DNA of 35,652 nt from Melioribacteraceae bacterium. GTDB lineage: Bacteria > Bacteroidota > Ignavibacteria > Ignavibacteriales > Melioribacteraceae. The position numbers and the translations under genes were made by a program. The notes under the pieces are model-generated. The model saw nothing but the letters and a program-made list of their open reading frames with translations. It was not told the origin of the DNA and ran no database searches. Positions 25,555 to 35,516 of the stretch are shown piece by piece (the first letter of the stretch is position 1; the number at the start of each line of letters is the position of its first letter). The stretch lies in contig JAIOZI010000052.1 of the NCBI GenBank assembly GCA_021740785.1, forward strand, positions 1 to 35,652, in the 5' to 3' direction.

Positions 25555-27648
25555 ATGGCGCGAAACAACACCGTTGAGGAAACAAAGGATATTGCAAAGA
25601 AAAACGGAAAGAAACCGACCGGCAAAGTCGGCTCATTCGGAGGTTTAACAAAAAATGAGTTGATGAATGCTTTACGAATAATGTCATTGTCCCGCCAAAT
25701 CGATAATAAAGTATTAAATCTGCTCAGACAGGGCAAATCATTTTTTCATATTCCGGGAAGCGGACACGAAGCAACTCAGGTTGCATTCGGATTAGCAATG
25801 AAACCCGGCGTTGACTGGGCATTCCCATATTACCGTGATCTGTCTTTCATGTTAGCGTTAGGTGTAAAACCCGATAATGTATTTTTACATATGTTAGCCA
25901 AAGCTGATGATCCAATGACAGGAGGGAGACAAATGCCCTGCCATTGGGGATCGAGAGAATTTAATGTTCCTACACAATCGAGTCCGACAGGCACTCAATT
26001 TTTGCAGGCGGTGGGAGCAGCGATGGCACAAAAGAAAACCGGAACAGGCGGTGTGGTTTATGTTTCTGCAGGTGAAGGAACTACGTCGCAGGGTGAATTT
26101 CATGAAGCGGTTAATTGGGCTTCGAGAGAGAAGCTGCCGGTTGTTTTTGTAATTCAAAATAATAAGTGGGCGATTTCAGTCCCGGTTGAACAACAGACAG
26201 CAGGTAAAAATGCATCCGTCGCAGAGATGATGAAGGGATATGAAAACTTATATCGTAATGTTGTTGACGGAACGGATTTTTTAGAAATGAATGCAGCGGC
26301 TCAATCTGCATTTAAGTATGCACGTCAAGGTAAAGGTCCGGCACTCATTGAAGCAAAAGTGGTGAGGTTGTTTTCACATTCATCTTCTGATGATCAGAAA
26401 AAGTATAGATCTCAAGAATCTTTGGAAGAAGATTTGAAGAAAGATCCGATTATTCTCTTTGCGAATAAGCTAATTGAAAAAGGCGTTTTAACAGACCTAG
26501 CATATGATGAATTCAAAAAAGAAATTAAGAATCATGTTGATGAAATTGCAGATTGGGCTCTGAAGCAGCCTGATCCCGAAGCATCAAATGCGCTTAAATA
26601 TGTTTTTGATGAAAGCGGTAAGAAAGATCGATTGGAATATGAAAAGAGCGAACCTAGCGGTAAACCAATTGTGTTGGTTGATGCGGTTAATCATGCTCTC
26701 CGGGAAGAAATGGAAAGAAATGAAAAAATTTATGTGTTTGGAGAAGATGTTGCAGATGGAAAAGGCGGAGTTTTTTCAGCTACAAAAGGACTCTCGACAC
26801 AATTCGGAAATGAGCGCGTTTTCAATTCACCGCTTGCTGAGGCAAGTATAGCCGGCGTAGCGGTTGGAATGTCGTTAACAGGATTGAAGCCTTGTGTAGA
26901 AATTCAGTTTGGTGATTACATTTGGCCTGCCTTTATGCAGCTTCGTGATGAATTGGTTATGTACCGGTACAGATCAAATAACTTATTTGAATCTCCCGTG
27001 GTAATACGAGTTGCAATCGGCGGTTTTATTCACGGTGGTTTGTATCACAGTCAGAACATTGAAGCATTTTTTGCTCACATGCCGGGACTGCTGATTGCGT
27101 ATCCATCCAATGCTGCTGATGCGAAGGGACTGCTTAAAACAGCACTAAGATTAAATGACCCGGTATTATTCCTGGAGCATAAGGGTCTGTACAGACAAAG
27201 TCATTCTACAGTACCTTCTCCGGATGCCGACTATCTTCTGCCGTTCGGTAAAGCGAAAATCATTCGTGAAGGTGAAGATGTGACTTTAGTAACATACGGA
27301 ACAATGGTACATCAAGCAAAATTTGCAGCTAAGCAATTGGAGAATGATGGCTATTCGGTTGAGATTATTGATTTACGAACGATTGCACCATGGGATGAAG
27401 AGGCTGTATTCAAATCTGTAAAAAAAACGAGTAAAGTTTTAGTGGTTCACGAAGATACTTTAACGGCAGGATTCGGAGCTGAAATTTCAGCCAAAATTTC
27501 CGATGCATGTTTCCAATATCTTGACGGACCTGTAAAGAGATTAGGGGCGAAAGATACGCCTATTCCGTATCATCCGAATCTAGAAAATGAAATATTACCG
27601 AACAAAGATAAAATCTATAATTCACTAAAAGAACTTTTAGAATATTAG
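25555..27648 (+). CDS. 2-oxoacid dehydrogenase E1, alpha and beta subunits fused
   Basis: 697 residues. It decarboxylates a 2-oxoacid on thiamine diphosphate and acylates the lipoyl group of E2. Seen: an alpha-type half at about 30-345 with the TPP motif GEGTTSQGE at 173-181 and NN at 202-203 (GEG where many E1 have GDG). A beta-type half follows at about 365-697 (YVFGEDVADGKGGVF, FNSPLAEASIAGVAVG, LFLEHKGLYR, VTYGTMVHQA). In most bacteria these halves are two genes. It starts 11 bp after lipB with AAGG before the ATG and is followed by E2 after 23 bp. Pyruvate versus branched-chain 2-oxoacid specificity cannot be read from the motifs; the IPGSGHEATQVA alpha-half style is shared by both branched-chain and acetoin/pyruvate forms. 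Confidence 0.9.
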   Translation: MARNNTVEETKDIAKKNGKKPTGKVGSFGGLTKNELMNALRIMSLSRQIDNKVLNLLRQGKSFFHIPGSGHEATQVAFGLAMKPGVDWAFPYYRDLSFMLALGVKPDNVFLHMLAKADDPMTGGRQMPCHWGSREFNVPTQSSPTGTQFLQAVGAAMAQKKTGTGGVVYVSAGEGTTSQGEFHEAVNWASREKLPVVFVIQNNKWAISVPVEQQTAGKNASVAEMMKGYENLYRNVVDGTDFLEMNAAAQSAFKYARQGKGPALIEAKVVRLFSHSSSDDQKKYRSQESLEEDLKKDPIILFANKLIEKGVLTDLAYDEFKKEIKNHVDEIADWALKQPDPEASNALKYVFDESGKKDRLEYEKSEPSGKPIVLVDAVNHALREEMERNEKIYVFGEDVADGKGGVFSATKGLSTQFGNERVFNSPLAEASIAGVAVGMSLTGLKPCVEIQFGDYIWPAFMQLRDELVMYRYRSNNLFESPVVIRVAIGGFIHGGLYHSQNIEAFFAHMPGLLIAYPSNAADAKGLLKTALRLNDPVLFLEHKGLYRQSHSTVPSPDADYLLPFGKAKIIREGEDVTLVTYGTMVHQAKFAAKQLENDGYSVEIIDLRTIAPWDEEAVFKSVKKTSKVLVVHEDTLTAGFGAEISAKISDACFQYLDGPVKRLGAKDTPIPYHPNLENEILPNKDKIYNSLKELLEY

Positions 27649-27671
27649 CATCGAAAAAGGGAGATCAATAA

Positions 27672-29306
27672 ATGAAAGTTGATGTTGTAATGCCAAAGAT
27701 GGGCGAAAGCGTTAATGAAGGAACCATTATTAAGTGGCATAAAAAAAAGGGTGATAAAGTAGAGAAAGATGAAATTATTTTTGAGATCAGCACCGATAAG
27801 GTAGATACGGAAATTCCAAGTCCGGAAGACGGCGTTCTGATTGACATCAAAGCTTACGAGCAGGAAACCGTGGATGTGGGAACGGTTGTAGCTGTCATTC
27901 AAACAAGCGGCGGCACAGATGATTCACAAGAAGAGACTGAAGAACAAACGGAAGAAAAAATTGAAGAAGAACCGGCTTCAACAACACAAGTTGGCGGTGA
28001 ATTAGTAGACATCATCATGCCGAAAATGGGCGAATCCGTAATGGAAGGTACGATCATTAAATGGCATAAAAAGGTTGGTGACAAAATTGAAAAGGATGAG
28101 ATAATTTTTGAGATCAGCACCGATAAAGTCGATACTGAAGTTCCTTCACCCGAAGCGGGAATACTAGCGGAAATTAACGTAGCTGAAAACGAAACCGTGG
28201 AAGTTGATACTGTTGTTGCTAGATTATCAACAAGCGGCGGAATTGTGAAGGAGAAAAAATCTGAACCTAAAAAAGAACAGCTTGCTGAATCCAAAACCGA
28301 GATAAAAAAGGAAGAACCGAAAGAGATAAAACAACAACCGGGAAAAGATTTGTCGGTAGGAAAATCCGATCGATTTTATTCACCGGTAGTGGTAAACATT
28401 GCGCGTTCAGAAAATATTTCGTTTGATGAACTTGAATCTCTTGACGGCTCCGGCGCTGACGGAAGGGTAACAAAAAAAGATGTTATGGATTATCTCGAAA
28501 CAAGAAAGGGAGGCGGTGCAGCTCAACCTTCACAAAGCAAACCCAAAGTTCAGCAAACCGCTGCAGAAAAATCCGAAGACGCAAAATTTTCGGCAGGTGA
28601 AGGTATCGAATTAATCCCGATGGATAATATTCGAAAGAGAATTATGTATCACATGGTTAACAGCCGGGATACATCCGTGCATGTTACTGCGGTACTAGAA
28701 GCGGATGTCTCGAAAATTCATACTTTTATTCAAGAAAATAGGGAACGCTTTCTACAAAATACTGGGGTTAAATTAACCTATATGCCTTTCATCGCATACG
28801 CTTGTATAAAAGCGCTTCAGAAATACCCATATGTAAATGCGTCGATAGATGAAAATAATATTGTATTAAAGAAATTTATCAATCTTGGAATTGCTGTTGC
28901 CGTTGAACCAAACGGATTGATAGTTCCCAATATTAAAAAAGCTGATGAAAAAAGTATTCTCGGATTGACTAAAGCAATTTTAGAGTTAAGCAATAAATCA
29001 CGCGGTAAAGGATTAACGCCAGATGATATAATGGACGGCACGTTTACAATCACAAATTACGGTGTATTCGGTTCGTTATTCGGCACACCTATTATAAACC
29101 AGCCTGAAGTGGGAATACTTGGAATAGGAGCCGTTCAGAAAAAGCCTGTGGTAGTTGAAGTTGACGGCACTGATTCAATTGCAATTAAGTCTATGATGTA
29201 TCTTTCATTGAGTCATGACCATCGTTTAGTAGATGGAATGCTCGGAGGTAAATTCTTGATAGAAATTAAAGACGCCTTAGAAAATTTCGATACAAATTTA
29301 GTTTAG
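27672..29306 (+). CDS. 2-oxoacid dehydrogenase E2 acyltransferase with two lipoyl domains
   Basis: 544 residues. It carries the acyl group on lipoyl-lysine arms and transfers it to CoA. Seen: lipoyl domain 1 at 1-77 with Lys43 (STDKVDTE) and lipoyl domain 2 at about 110-187 with Lys152, offset by exactly 109 residues and very similar in DNA, so a recent tandem duplication or one kept alike by recombination. A Glu-rich linker lies between them. A peripheral subunit-binding domain lies at about 234-275 (SPVVVNIARSENI, GADGRVTKKDV), and the catalytic domain at about 312-544 with His517 and Asp521 in HDHRLVDG. GGGAGA precedes the ATG. Substrate class (pyruvate, branched-chain or 2-oxoglutarate) is uncertain. 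Confidence 0.93.
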   Translation: MKVDVVMPKMGESVNEGTIIKWHKKKGDKVEKDEIIFEISTDKVDTEIPSPEDGVLIDIKAYEQETVDVGTVVAVIQTSGGTDDSQEETEEQTEEKIEEEPASTTQVGGELVDIIMPKMGESVMEGTIIKWHKKVGDKIEKDEIIFEISTDKVDTEVPSPEAGILAEINVAENETVEVDTVVARLSTSGGIVKEKKSEPKKEQLAESKTEIKKEEPKEIKQQPGKDLSVGKSDRFYSPVVVNIARSENISFDELESLDGSGADGRVTKKDVMDYLETRKGGGAAQPSQSKPKVQQTAAEKSEDAKFSAGEGIELIPMDNIRKRIMYHMVNSRDTSVHVTAVLEADVSKIHTFIQENRERFLQNTGVKLTYMPFIAYACIKALQKYPYVNASIDENNIVLKKFINLGIAVAVEPNGLIVPNIKKADEKSILGLTKAILELSNKSRGKGLTPDDIMDGTFTITNYGVFGSLFGTPIINQPEVGILGIGAVQKKPVVVEVDGTDSIAIKSMMYLSLSHDHRLVDGMLGGKFLIEIKDALENFDTNLV

Positions 29307-29401
29307 TCAAAAGAGAGTAATATATTTGTTGCATTGATTCCGAAATAATATTTGAGTTTTAGTTGATCGGTTCGGTGCCTGTAAATTATAAGGGTATAGA
29401 A

Positions 29402-30316
29402 ATGATAAAAATAAATGAGCATCAGAGAAAATTCAAACAGACGATTGAAAAGAGCAGGGAAGAATTAGGTAAACGTCCCGATTGGTTGAAAGTAAAATTG
29501 CCGACAGGTCAAAACTATAGAGATGTTCAGGCGTTGATGCGCAAATCTAAACTGAACACAGTATGCGAAGAAGCCAAATGCCCGAATATGGCAGAATGCT
29601 GGAATCATAGAACTGCCACATTCATGATATTGGGAGATACCTGCACACGAAGCTGCGGTTTCTGCAATGTGAAAGTTGGGCTGCCGAATGAACTCGATAT
29701 GGACGAACCGCGGCGTGTTGCTGAATCGGTGGAGCAGCTGCAGTTAAGACATGTTGTTATAACATCCGTTAATCGTGATGAATTGAATGACGGCGGCGCA
29801 GGAATTTTCGGTGAAACTATAAAAATGATAAGAGAGAAAACTCCTTCATGTACTATCGAAATTCTCATCCCCGACTTCAAGGGGGAGGAGCATTCATTCG
29901 AAATAATTATGAAAAATCCACCGGATATTTTAAATCATAATTTGGAAACAGTTGAAAGATTATACCACGCAGTTCGCCCGCAAGCAAAATACAGCAGAAG
30001 CTTAGAATTAATAAGCTGGTTTAAGAAAAAGGAACTTAGGACAAAGAGCGGTATTATGGTGGGCATTGGAGAGCGGACAGAAGAAGTGCTGGAATTAATG
30101 AGACATCTCAAAGAACACGGATGTGATATAATGACAATTGGTCAGTATCTTCAGCCGACTAAAAATCATCTCCCGGTTGATCGTTATGTTACACTCGATG
30201 AATTTAAAATGTATAAAGAAGAGGGGTTGAGAATGGGATTCAAAGCAGTTGAATCCGCTCCTTTAGTGCGTAGTTCTTACCATGCAGATAAACATGCCAG
30301 AGATATGTGGGATTGA
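29402..30316 (+). CDS. lipA: Lipoyl synthase
   Basis: 304 residues. A radical SAM enzyme that inserts two sulfurs into protein-bound octanoate, completing lipoate on E2. Seen: the auxiliary cluster motif C55-x4-C60-x5-C66 (CEEAKCPNMAEC), the radical SAM motif C81-x3-C85-x2-C88 (CTRSCGFC), VITSVNRDEL, HNLETVERLYHAVRPQA, IMVGIGERTEE, and the C-terminal RSSYHADK with the serine that ligates the auxiliary cluster. The frame opens at TTG 29363, but ATG 29402 with AAGGG upstream is preferred. Last gene of the lipoate cassette, 95 bp after E2. Confidence 0.95.
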   Translation: MIKINEHQRKFKQTIEKSREELGKRPDWLKVKLPTGQNYRDVQALMRKSKLNTVCEEAKCPNMAECWNHRTATFMILGDTCTRSCGFCNVKVGLPNELDMDEPRRVAESVEQLQLRHVVITSVNRDELNDGGAGIFGETIKMIREKTPSCTIEILIPDFKGEEHSFEIIMKNPPDILNHNLETVERLYHAVRPQAKYSRSLELISWFKKKELRTKSGIMVGIGERTEEVLELMRHLKEHGCDIMTIGQYLQPTKNHLPVDRYVTLDEFKMYKEEGLRMGFKAVESAPLVRSSYHADKHARDMWD

Positions 30317-30614
30317 TATAGTTCCGCATATCTTTTTCAATTAACTCCTGCTAATTCTCATCAGATTTGATTTGCTTGTGACATCCGAAAATGATTATTT
30401 TTGAAATAATAAGATGATTAGGTTCACTTTTATTTCTCAGTGATAAATTGTTTTTCTCATTTATGGAAAGTTCACCAAGAATAAAAGTCGTTTTATCTTA
30501 TTAAAAAGGATTAAAAAGTGTGATTAAAATCTATAGACGTATTTTTATTTAATATCATTTTTTCAATTTATTGGCATGGAAATTTCTTAATCCTTTTTTT
30601 TCTATGGAATTAAA

Positions 30615-30680
30615 ATGTTACTGAGAAAACTTAATATAAATATCGATGTGATTATTTCAGTGAATAACCGAAAAGTATAA
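30615..30680 (+). CDS. Possible leader peptide, Leu/Ile/Val-rich (21 aa)
   Basis: ATG at 30615 opens a 21-codon frame with 3 Leu, 4 Ile and 3 Val codons; its TAA overlaps the first two bases of the terminator stem. The next genes encode a 2-oxoacid:ferredoxin oxidoreductase of the branched-chain type, so an attenuation leader is conceivable. Against it: no Shine-Dalgarno sequence, and AT-rich random sequence naturally encodes many Ile, Leu, Lys and Asn residues. Confidence 0.18.
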   Translation: MLLRKLNINIDVIISVNNRKV

Positions 30681-30709
30681 GGTTACTAGATTATTAGTAA
30701 CCTTTTTAG
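30679..30709 (+). terminator. Terminator hairpin upstream of the ferredoxin oxidoreductase operon
   Basis: A 10-bp stem (AAGGTTACTA at 30679-30688, TAGTAACCTT at 30695-30704) with a 6-nt loop is followed by TTTAGTTTT. It is only 27 bp before the next start codon, so it either ends a small RNA/leader transcript or attenuates the operon. Confidence 0.75.
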
Positions 30710-30735
30710 TTTTAAATCTAAAATGAGGTGAAACA

Positions 30736-31023
30736 ATGGCAAAAGTAAAAGGCGATATTGTAATTGACATCGAAAAATGTAAAGGATGTGAATTATGTAT
30801 AGAAGCTTGTCCTCAAGAATCTTTGGAAACATCCCGGCAGGTAAATCAAAAGGGATATTTGTACATAGTTAAAATAGAGGATAATTGCACGGGCTGTGTT
30901 AATTGTGCATTGGTTTGTCCGGAAGGTGCAATTACTGTTTATCGAAAGGTGGACAAGAAGAAAGAACATGTAGCAAAAATAACTAATGTAACAAAAGACA
31001 TAAATATTACGGTGAACGAATGA
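30736..31023 (+). CDS. 2[4Fe-4S] ferredoxin subunit of 2-oxoacid:ferredoxin oxidoreductase
   Basis: 95 residues. Two cluster motifs: C15-x2-C18-x2-C21-x3-C25 followed by Pro, and C51-x2-C54-x2-C57-x3-C61 followed by Pro. It wires electrons from the TPP subunit to external ferredoxin. GAGGTG lies 5 bases before the ATG. The stop overlaps the alpha-subunit start in ATGA. It corresponds to the delta subunit (KorD/VorD) of four-subunit enzymes. Confidence 0.9.
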   Translation: MAKVKGDIVIDIEKCKGCELCIEACPQESLETSRQVNQKGYLYIVKIEDNCTGCVNCALVCPEGAITVYRKVDKKKEHVAKITNVTKDINITVNE

Positions 31024-32090
31024 AAGAACTAAGATTAATGAAAGGCAATGAAGCCTTAGCGGAAGCTGCTATCAGATCTGGCTGCGATGCTTATTTCGGT
31101 TATCCTATTACTCCTCAATCCGAAGTTCTTGAGTATTTGAGTAAAGAAGCCAACGTACGAACGGGCATGGTAATTTTGCAGGCGGAAAGCGAAGTTGCAT
31201 CGATTAACATGGTTTACGGTGCAGCCGGAACGGGTAAAAGAATCATGACTTCATCTTCGAGTCCCGGCATAAGTTTAATGCAGGAAGGTATATCTTACAT
31301 CGCATGTGCCGAACTTCCTTGTTTGCTGGTTAACGTAAATAGAGGCGGTCCCGGACTCGGTACAATTCAACCTTCACAGGGAGATTATTTCCAATCGGTT
31401 AAAGGCGGCGGTCATGGTGATTATAAGTTAATCGTTCTCGCTCCGTCAACAGTACAGGAAATGTCTGATTTCGTAAAGCTCTCATTTGAATTGGCTTTTA
31501 AGTATAATAACCCTGTTATGATTCTTACAGACGGCGCTCTCGGGCAGATGATGGAAAAAGTTGAACTTTTCGAACAGCAGGAAAGAAAGACTAATATTGA
31601 ACCATGGGCAACAGTAGGTAAGCCAAAAGACAGAGAGCGAAATATAATTACTTCACTGCATATTCAACCGGATAAGATGGAAGAAATCAATCTAAAGCTT
31701 CAAGCCAAATATCGAGAGATTGAGAAAAATGAAATACGATTCGAAGAAACAAATTGTGAAGATGCCGAATATTTGATAGTTGCCTACGGATTAGTAGCCA
31801 GAATATGTGTAAAGGCAGCTCAGCTTGCCGCCGATAAAGGACTGAAAGTTGGGGTATTGAGACCGATATCACTTTTCCCATTTCCGTATGAAAAAATTAA
31901 CGAATTAGCCGGGAAGGTGAATGGTATTCTTGACGTCGAAATGAATGCAGGTCAGATGGTTGAGGATGTAAGATTAGCTGTAAACGGAAAGGTTCCGGTT
32001 GAATTTTACGGCAGAATGGGCGGAGTTGTTCCGACACCGGAGGAAATACTTGAAAATCTGGAAAAGAAATTAGCCGGAGGTAAAGCATGA
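31020..32090 (+). CDS. 2-oxoacid:ferredoxin oxidoreductase alpha subunit (VorB/KorA-like)
   Basis: 356 residues. Together with the beta subunit it forms the active site for CoA-dependent oxidative decarboxylation of a 2-oxoacid. Seen: the N-terminal GNEALAEAAIRSGCDAYFGY, PITPQSEVLEYL, the E-rich ILQAESEVASINMVYGAAG at about 52-70, TSSSSPGISLMQEG, and a C-terminal domain with VAYGLVARICVKAA. The compact alpha without a fused gamma domain, plus separate ferredoxin, beta and gamma genes, matches VorB/KorA-type enzymes for branched-chain 2-oxoacids or 2-oxoglutarate. It overlaps both neighbours by 4 bases. Confidence 0.88.
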   Translation: MKELRLMKGNEALAEAAIRSGCDAYFGYPITPQSEVLEYLSKEANVRTGMVILQAESEVASINMVYGAAGTGKRIMTSSSSPGISLMQEGISYIACAELPCLLVNVNRGGPGLGTIQPSQGDYFQSVKGGGHGDYKLIVLAPSTVQEMSDFVKLSFELAFKYNNPVMILTDGALGQMMEKVELFEQQERKTNIEPWATVGKPKDRERNIITSLHIQPDKMEEINLKLQAKYREIEKNEIRFEETNCEDAEYLIVAYGLVARICVKAAQLAADKGLKVGVLRPISLFPFPYEKINELAGKVNGILDVEMNAGQMVEDVRLAVNGKVPVEFYGRMGGVVPTPEEILENLEKKLAGGKA

Positions 32091-32911
32091 ACGAAAAAAG
32101 AATGATAGAAGAAGATCAGCATTTTGAAGATGTTATTGCTGAAGAAAGTATCTGTATACAAGAAAATATAGTATATGAAAAACCCGATACTTTAACCGAC
32201 ACACCATTTCATTATTGTCCCGGCTGCGGTCATGGGGTTGCTCATAGATTGATTGCAGAAGTTATTTCCGAGCTCAATATTCAAGAAGAAACAATTGGTG
32301 TGGCGCCTGTCGGTTGTGCTGTATTCGCCTATAATTATTTGAATATTGATATGACTGAGGCAGCGCACGGCAGAGCTTCGGCTGTGGCTACCGGTATTAA
32401 ACGAGTCCTTCCCGAAAAATATGTTTTCACATATCAGGGTGATGGCGATCTAGCTGCGATTGGCACGGCTGAAACGCTTCATACATGTAATCGTGGTGAA
32501 AATGTTTTAATAATTTTCATCAACAATGCAACATATGGAATGACTGGCGGGCAGATGGCGCCGACTACATTACCAAACATGAAATCAACTACTTCACCAT
32601 TTGGTCGTGATATCGCAACAATGGGACACCCATTAAAAATGACGGATTTAGTTGCTCAACTGCCGGGTACTTATTATGTAACTCGTCAAGCAGTTCACAA
32701 GCCCGGGAATGTTCGGAAAGCCAAGAAAGCTATTATGAACGGGTTCAAATATCAAAAAGAGAATAAAGGGACCTGCTTTATTGAGATAGTTTCTAACTGC
32801 CCGTCAAACTGGAAAATGACACCGCGAGAATCAAATAAATGGCTGGAAGAAAACATGATACCCTATTACCCTTTGGGCGATCTTAAAATTCCAAATGTAA
32901 AGGAGAACTGA
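32087..32911 (+). CDS. 2-oxoacid:ferredoxin oxidoreductase beta subunit (TPP-binding)
   Basis: 274 residues. Seen: CPGCGHGVAHRL near 44-55 (cluster/TPP-proximal cysteines), APVGCAVFAYNYLN, GRASAVATGIKR, and the TPP motif GDGDLAAIG with the partner NN about 30 residues on (IIFINNATYGMTGGQ). A roughly 40-residue acidic extension precedes the conserved core. The ATG overlaps the alpha stop; a gap of only 1 base separates it from the gamma gene. Substrate is not decided by motifs. Confidence 0.9.
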   Translation: MNEKRMIEEDQHFEDVIAEESICIQENIVYEKPDTLTDTPFHYCPGCGHGVAHRLIAEVISELNIQEETIGVAPVGCAVFAYNYLNIDMTEAAHGRASAVATGIKRVLPEKYVFTYQGDGDLAAIGTAETLHTCNRGENVLIIFINNATYGMTGGQMAPTTLPNMKSTTSPFGRDIATMGHPLKMTDLVAQLPGTYYVTRQAVHKPGNVRKAKKAIMNGFKYQKENKGTCFIEIVSNCPSNWKMTPRESNKWLEENMIPYYPLGDLKIPNVKEN

Positions 32912-32912
32912 T

Positions 32913-33467
32913 ATGAATGAAGAAATAATAATTGCCGGATTTGGCGGTCAAGGTGTACTATCGATGGGAATGATTCTTTGCTACGCGGGAATGATTGAAA
33001 ATAAAGAAGTTAGCTGGATGCCTTCGTACGGACCTGAAATGCGCGGCGGTACTGCAAACTGTATTACAATTGTAAGTGATTCTAAAATCAGTTCCCCGAT
33101 TATTTCCAAATTCGATACCGTGATCGCTTTGAATCAACCTTCGGTAGATAAATTTGAAAAAGCTGTAAATCCCGGCGGCTTATTTATTTATGACAGCACT
33201 AATATTATAAATCCACCTACAAGAGAAGATATCGAGATTTTTGGAATTGATGCCAGCAATGAAGCTGCAAGAATGGATAACACTAAAGTTATGAACATGA
33301 TTATGTTAGGTGCATTTCTGAAGAAAAAACCGATAATCGAGACTCATAATATTATTGAAGGTCTTAAAAAAGTACTGCCTGAAAGATATCATCATTTACT
33401 ACCTTTGAATGAAAAGGCGCTGAACCGTGGTATGGAGATGATTGAAGAAATTACTGCAACAGTATAA
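32913..33467 (+). CDS. 2-oxoacid:ferredoxin oxidoreductase gamma subunit
   Basis: 184 residues, usual for a stand-alone gamma subunit, the domain that binds CoA in related pyruvate:ferredoxin oxidoreductases. Seen: the N-terminal IIIAGFGGQGVLSMGMIL, then SWMPSYGPEMRGGTANC and DTVIALNQPSVDKF, all family hallmarks. GGAG lies upstream within the end of the beta gene. Last gene of the four-gene operon. Confidence 0.92.
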   Translation: MNEEIIIAGFGGQGVLSMGMILCYAGMIENKEVSWMPSYGPEMRGGTANCITIVSDSKISSPIISKFDTVIALNQPSVDKFEKAVNPGGLFIYDSTNIINPPTREDIEIFGIDASNEAARMDNTKVMNMIMLGAFLKKKPIIETHNIIEGLKKVLPERYHHLLPLNEKALNRGMEMIEEITATV

Positions 33468-33485
33468 TTATATATCTAGAAATTA

Positions 33486-33512
33486 AACCCGCGGACTGCA
33501 AGTGCGCGGGTT
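33486..33512 (+). terminator. Hairpin after the ferredoxin oxidoreductase operon
   Basis: AACCCGCG (33486-33493) pairs with CGCGGGTT (33505-33512) around an 11-nt loop. It is GC-rich and well placed 18 bp after the stop, but followed by AATTATTA instead of a T-run, so it is a weak or non-canonical terminator. Confidence 0.5.
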
Positions 33513-33597
33513 AATTATTACTTCCCAAATCTCAATTCTGTTTTAAGTTTAGTTTGAAACTAATAATCATATTAACTAAATTAATGATTTCAATTAA

Positions 33598-35028
<1,431 letters not shown>

Positions 35029-35029
35029 A

Positions 35030-35446
35030 ATGAAAGAATTAACTCTTGAAATCGTAACGCCGTCAAAAGTTAGCTTTAGAGGTATGGTAAAATCAATTAC
35101 TGTCCCGGGAACAGAAGGCAGCTTTCAGGTACTTTTTAATCATGCGCCGATAATCAGTTCACTTGATATCGGGGTTGTTAAAATAGTTGATACAGAGGGC
35201 AATGAAAAGAAATACTCATGCAGCGGCGGTACAGTTGAGGTTCTTAAAAATCAAATTCTTCTCTTAGCTGAAAGTTTTGAAAGTAAAGATGAAATTGATG
35301 TAGATAGAGCCAAAGACGCACTCAATCGTGCGAAGAAAAGATTGTCCCGAAAAAATGAAGAAGAGGTTGATTTGACCAGAGCGGAAGCCTCTCTCCAGCG
35401 AGCAGTGAATAGATTAAAATTGACAGGTAATGCGAAATTTATGTAA
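35030..35446 (+). CDS. atpC: F-type ATP synthase epsilon subunit
   Basis: 138 residues. Seen: an N-terminal beta-sandwich (LEIVTPSKVSFRG, VPGTEGSFQVLFNHAPIIS, YSCSGGTVEVL) and a C-terminal helical hairpin rich in Ala, Arg and Lys (about 88-135) that can inhibit ATP hydrolysis. It starts one base after the atpD stop, so the two are cotranscribed. Confidence 0.95.
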   Translation: MKELTLEIVTPSKVSFRGMVKSITVPGTEGSFQVLFNHAPIISSLDIGVVKIVDTEGNEKKYSCSGGTVEVLKNQILLLAESFESKDEIDVDRAKDALNRAKKRLSRKNEEEVDLTRAEASLQRAVNRLKLTGNAKFM

Positions 35447-35478
35447 TACCGGGTAGATAAGAAATTTTATAAAAACTG

Positions 35479-35513
35479 AAAGGGCTTAATTTTTTATTAA
35501 GCCTTTTTTTTTG
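35479..35513 (+). terminator. Rho-independent terminator after atpDC
   Basis: AAAGGGCTTAAT (35479-35490) pairs with ATTAAGCCTTTT (35496-35507) with one G-T pair and a 5-nt T loop; the T-run continues to 35512. The dispersed repeat begins 4 bp later. Confidence 0.92.
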
Positions 35514-35516
35514 ATT

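Larger units (their letters stand above)
30317..30735. other. 419-bp gene-poor interval before the ferredoxin oxidoreductase operon
   Basis: AT-rich. Apart from a 21-codon frame (30615-30680) and the terminator hairpin after it, both listed separately, no gene or repeat was recognised. A terminator this far (about 360 bp) after lipA with no annotated gene before it implies a short transcript starting inside this interval. Confidence 0.6.

Noticed and set aside
27899-28294. 131-residue minus-strand frame inside the E2 gene
   Set aside because: Ser/Val/Ile-rich shadow of the lipoyl domain and linker; it simply mirrors the duplicated lipoyl coding sequence.
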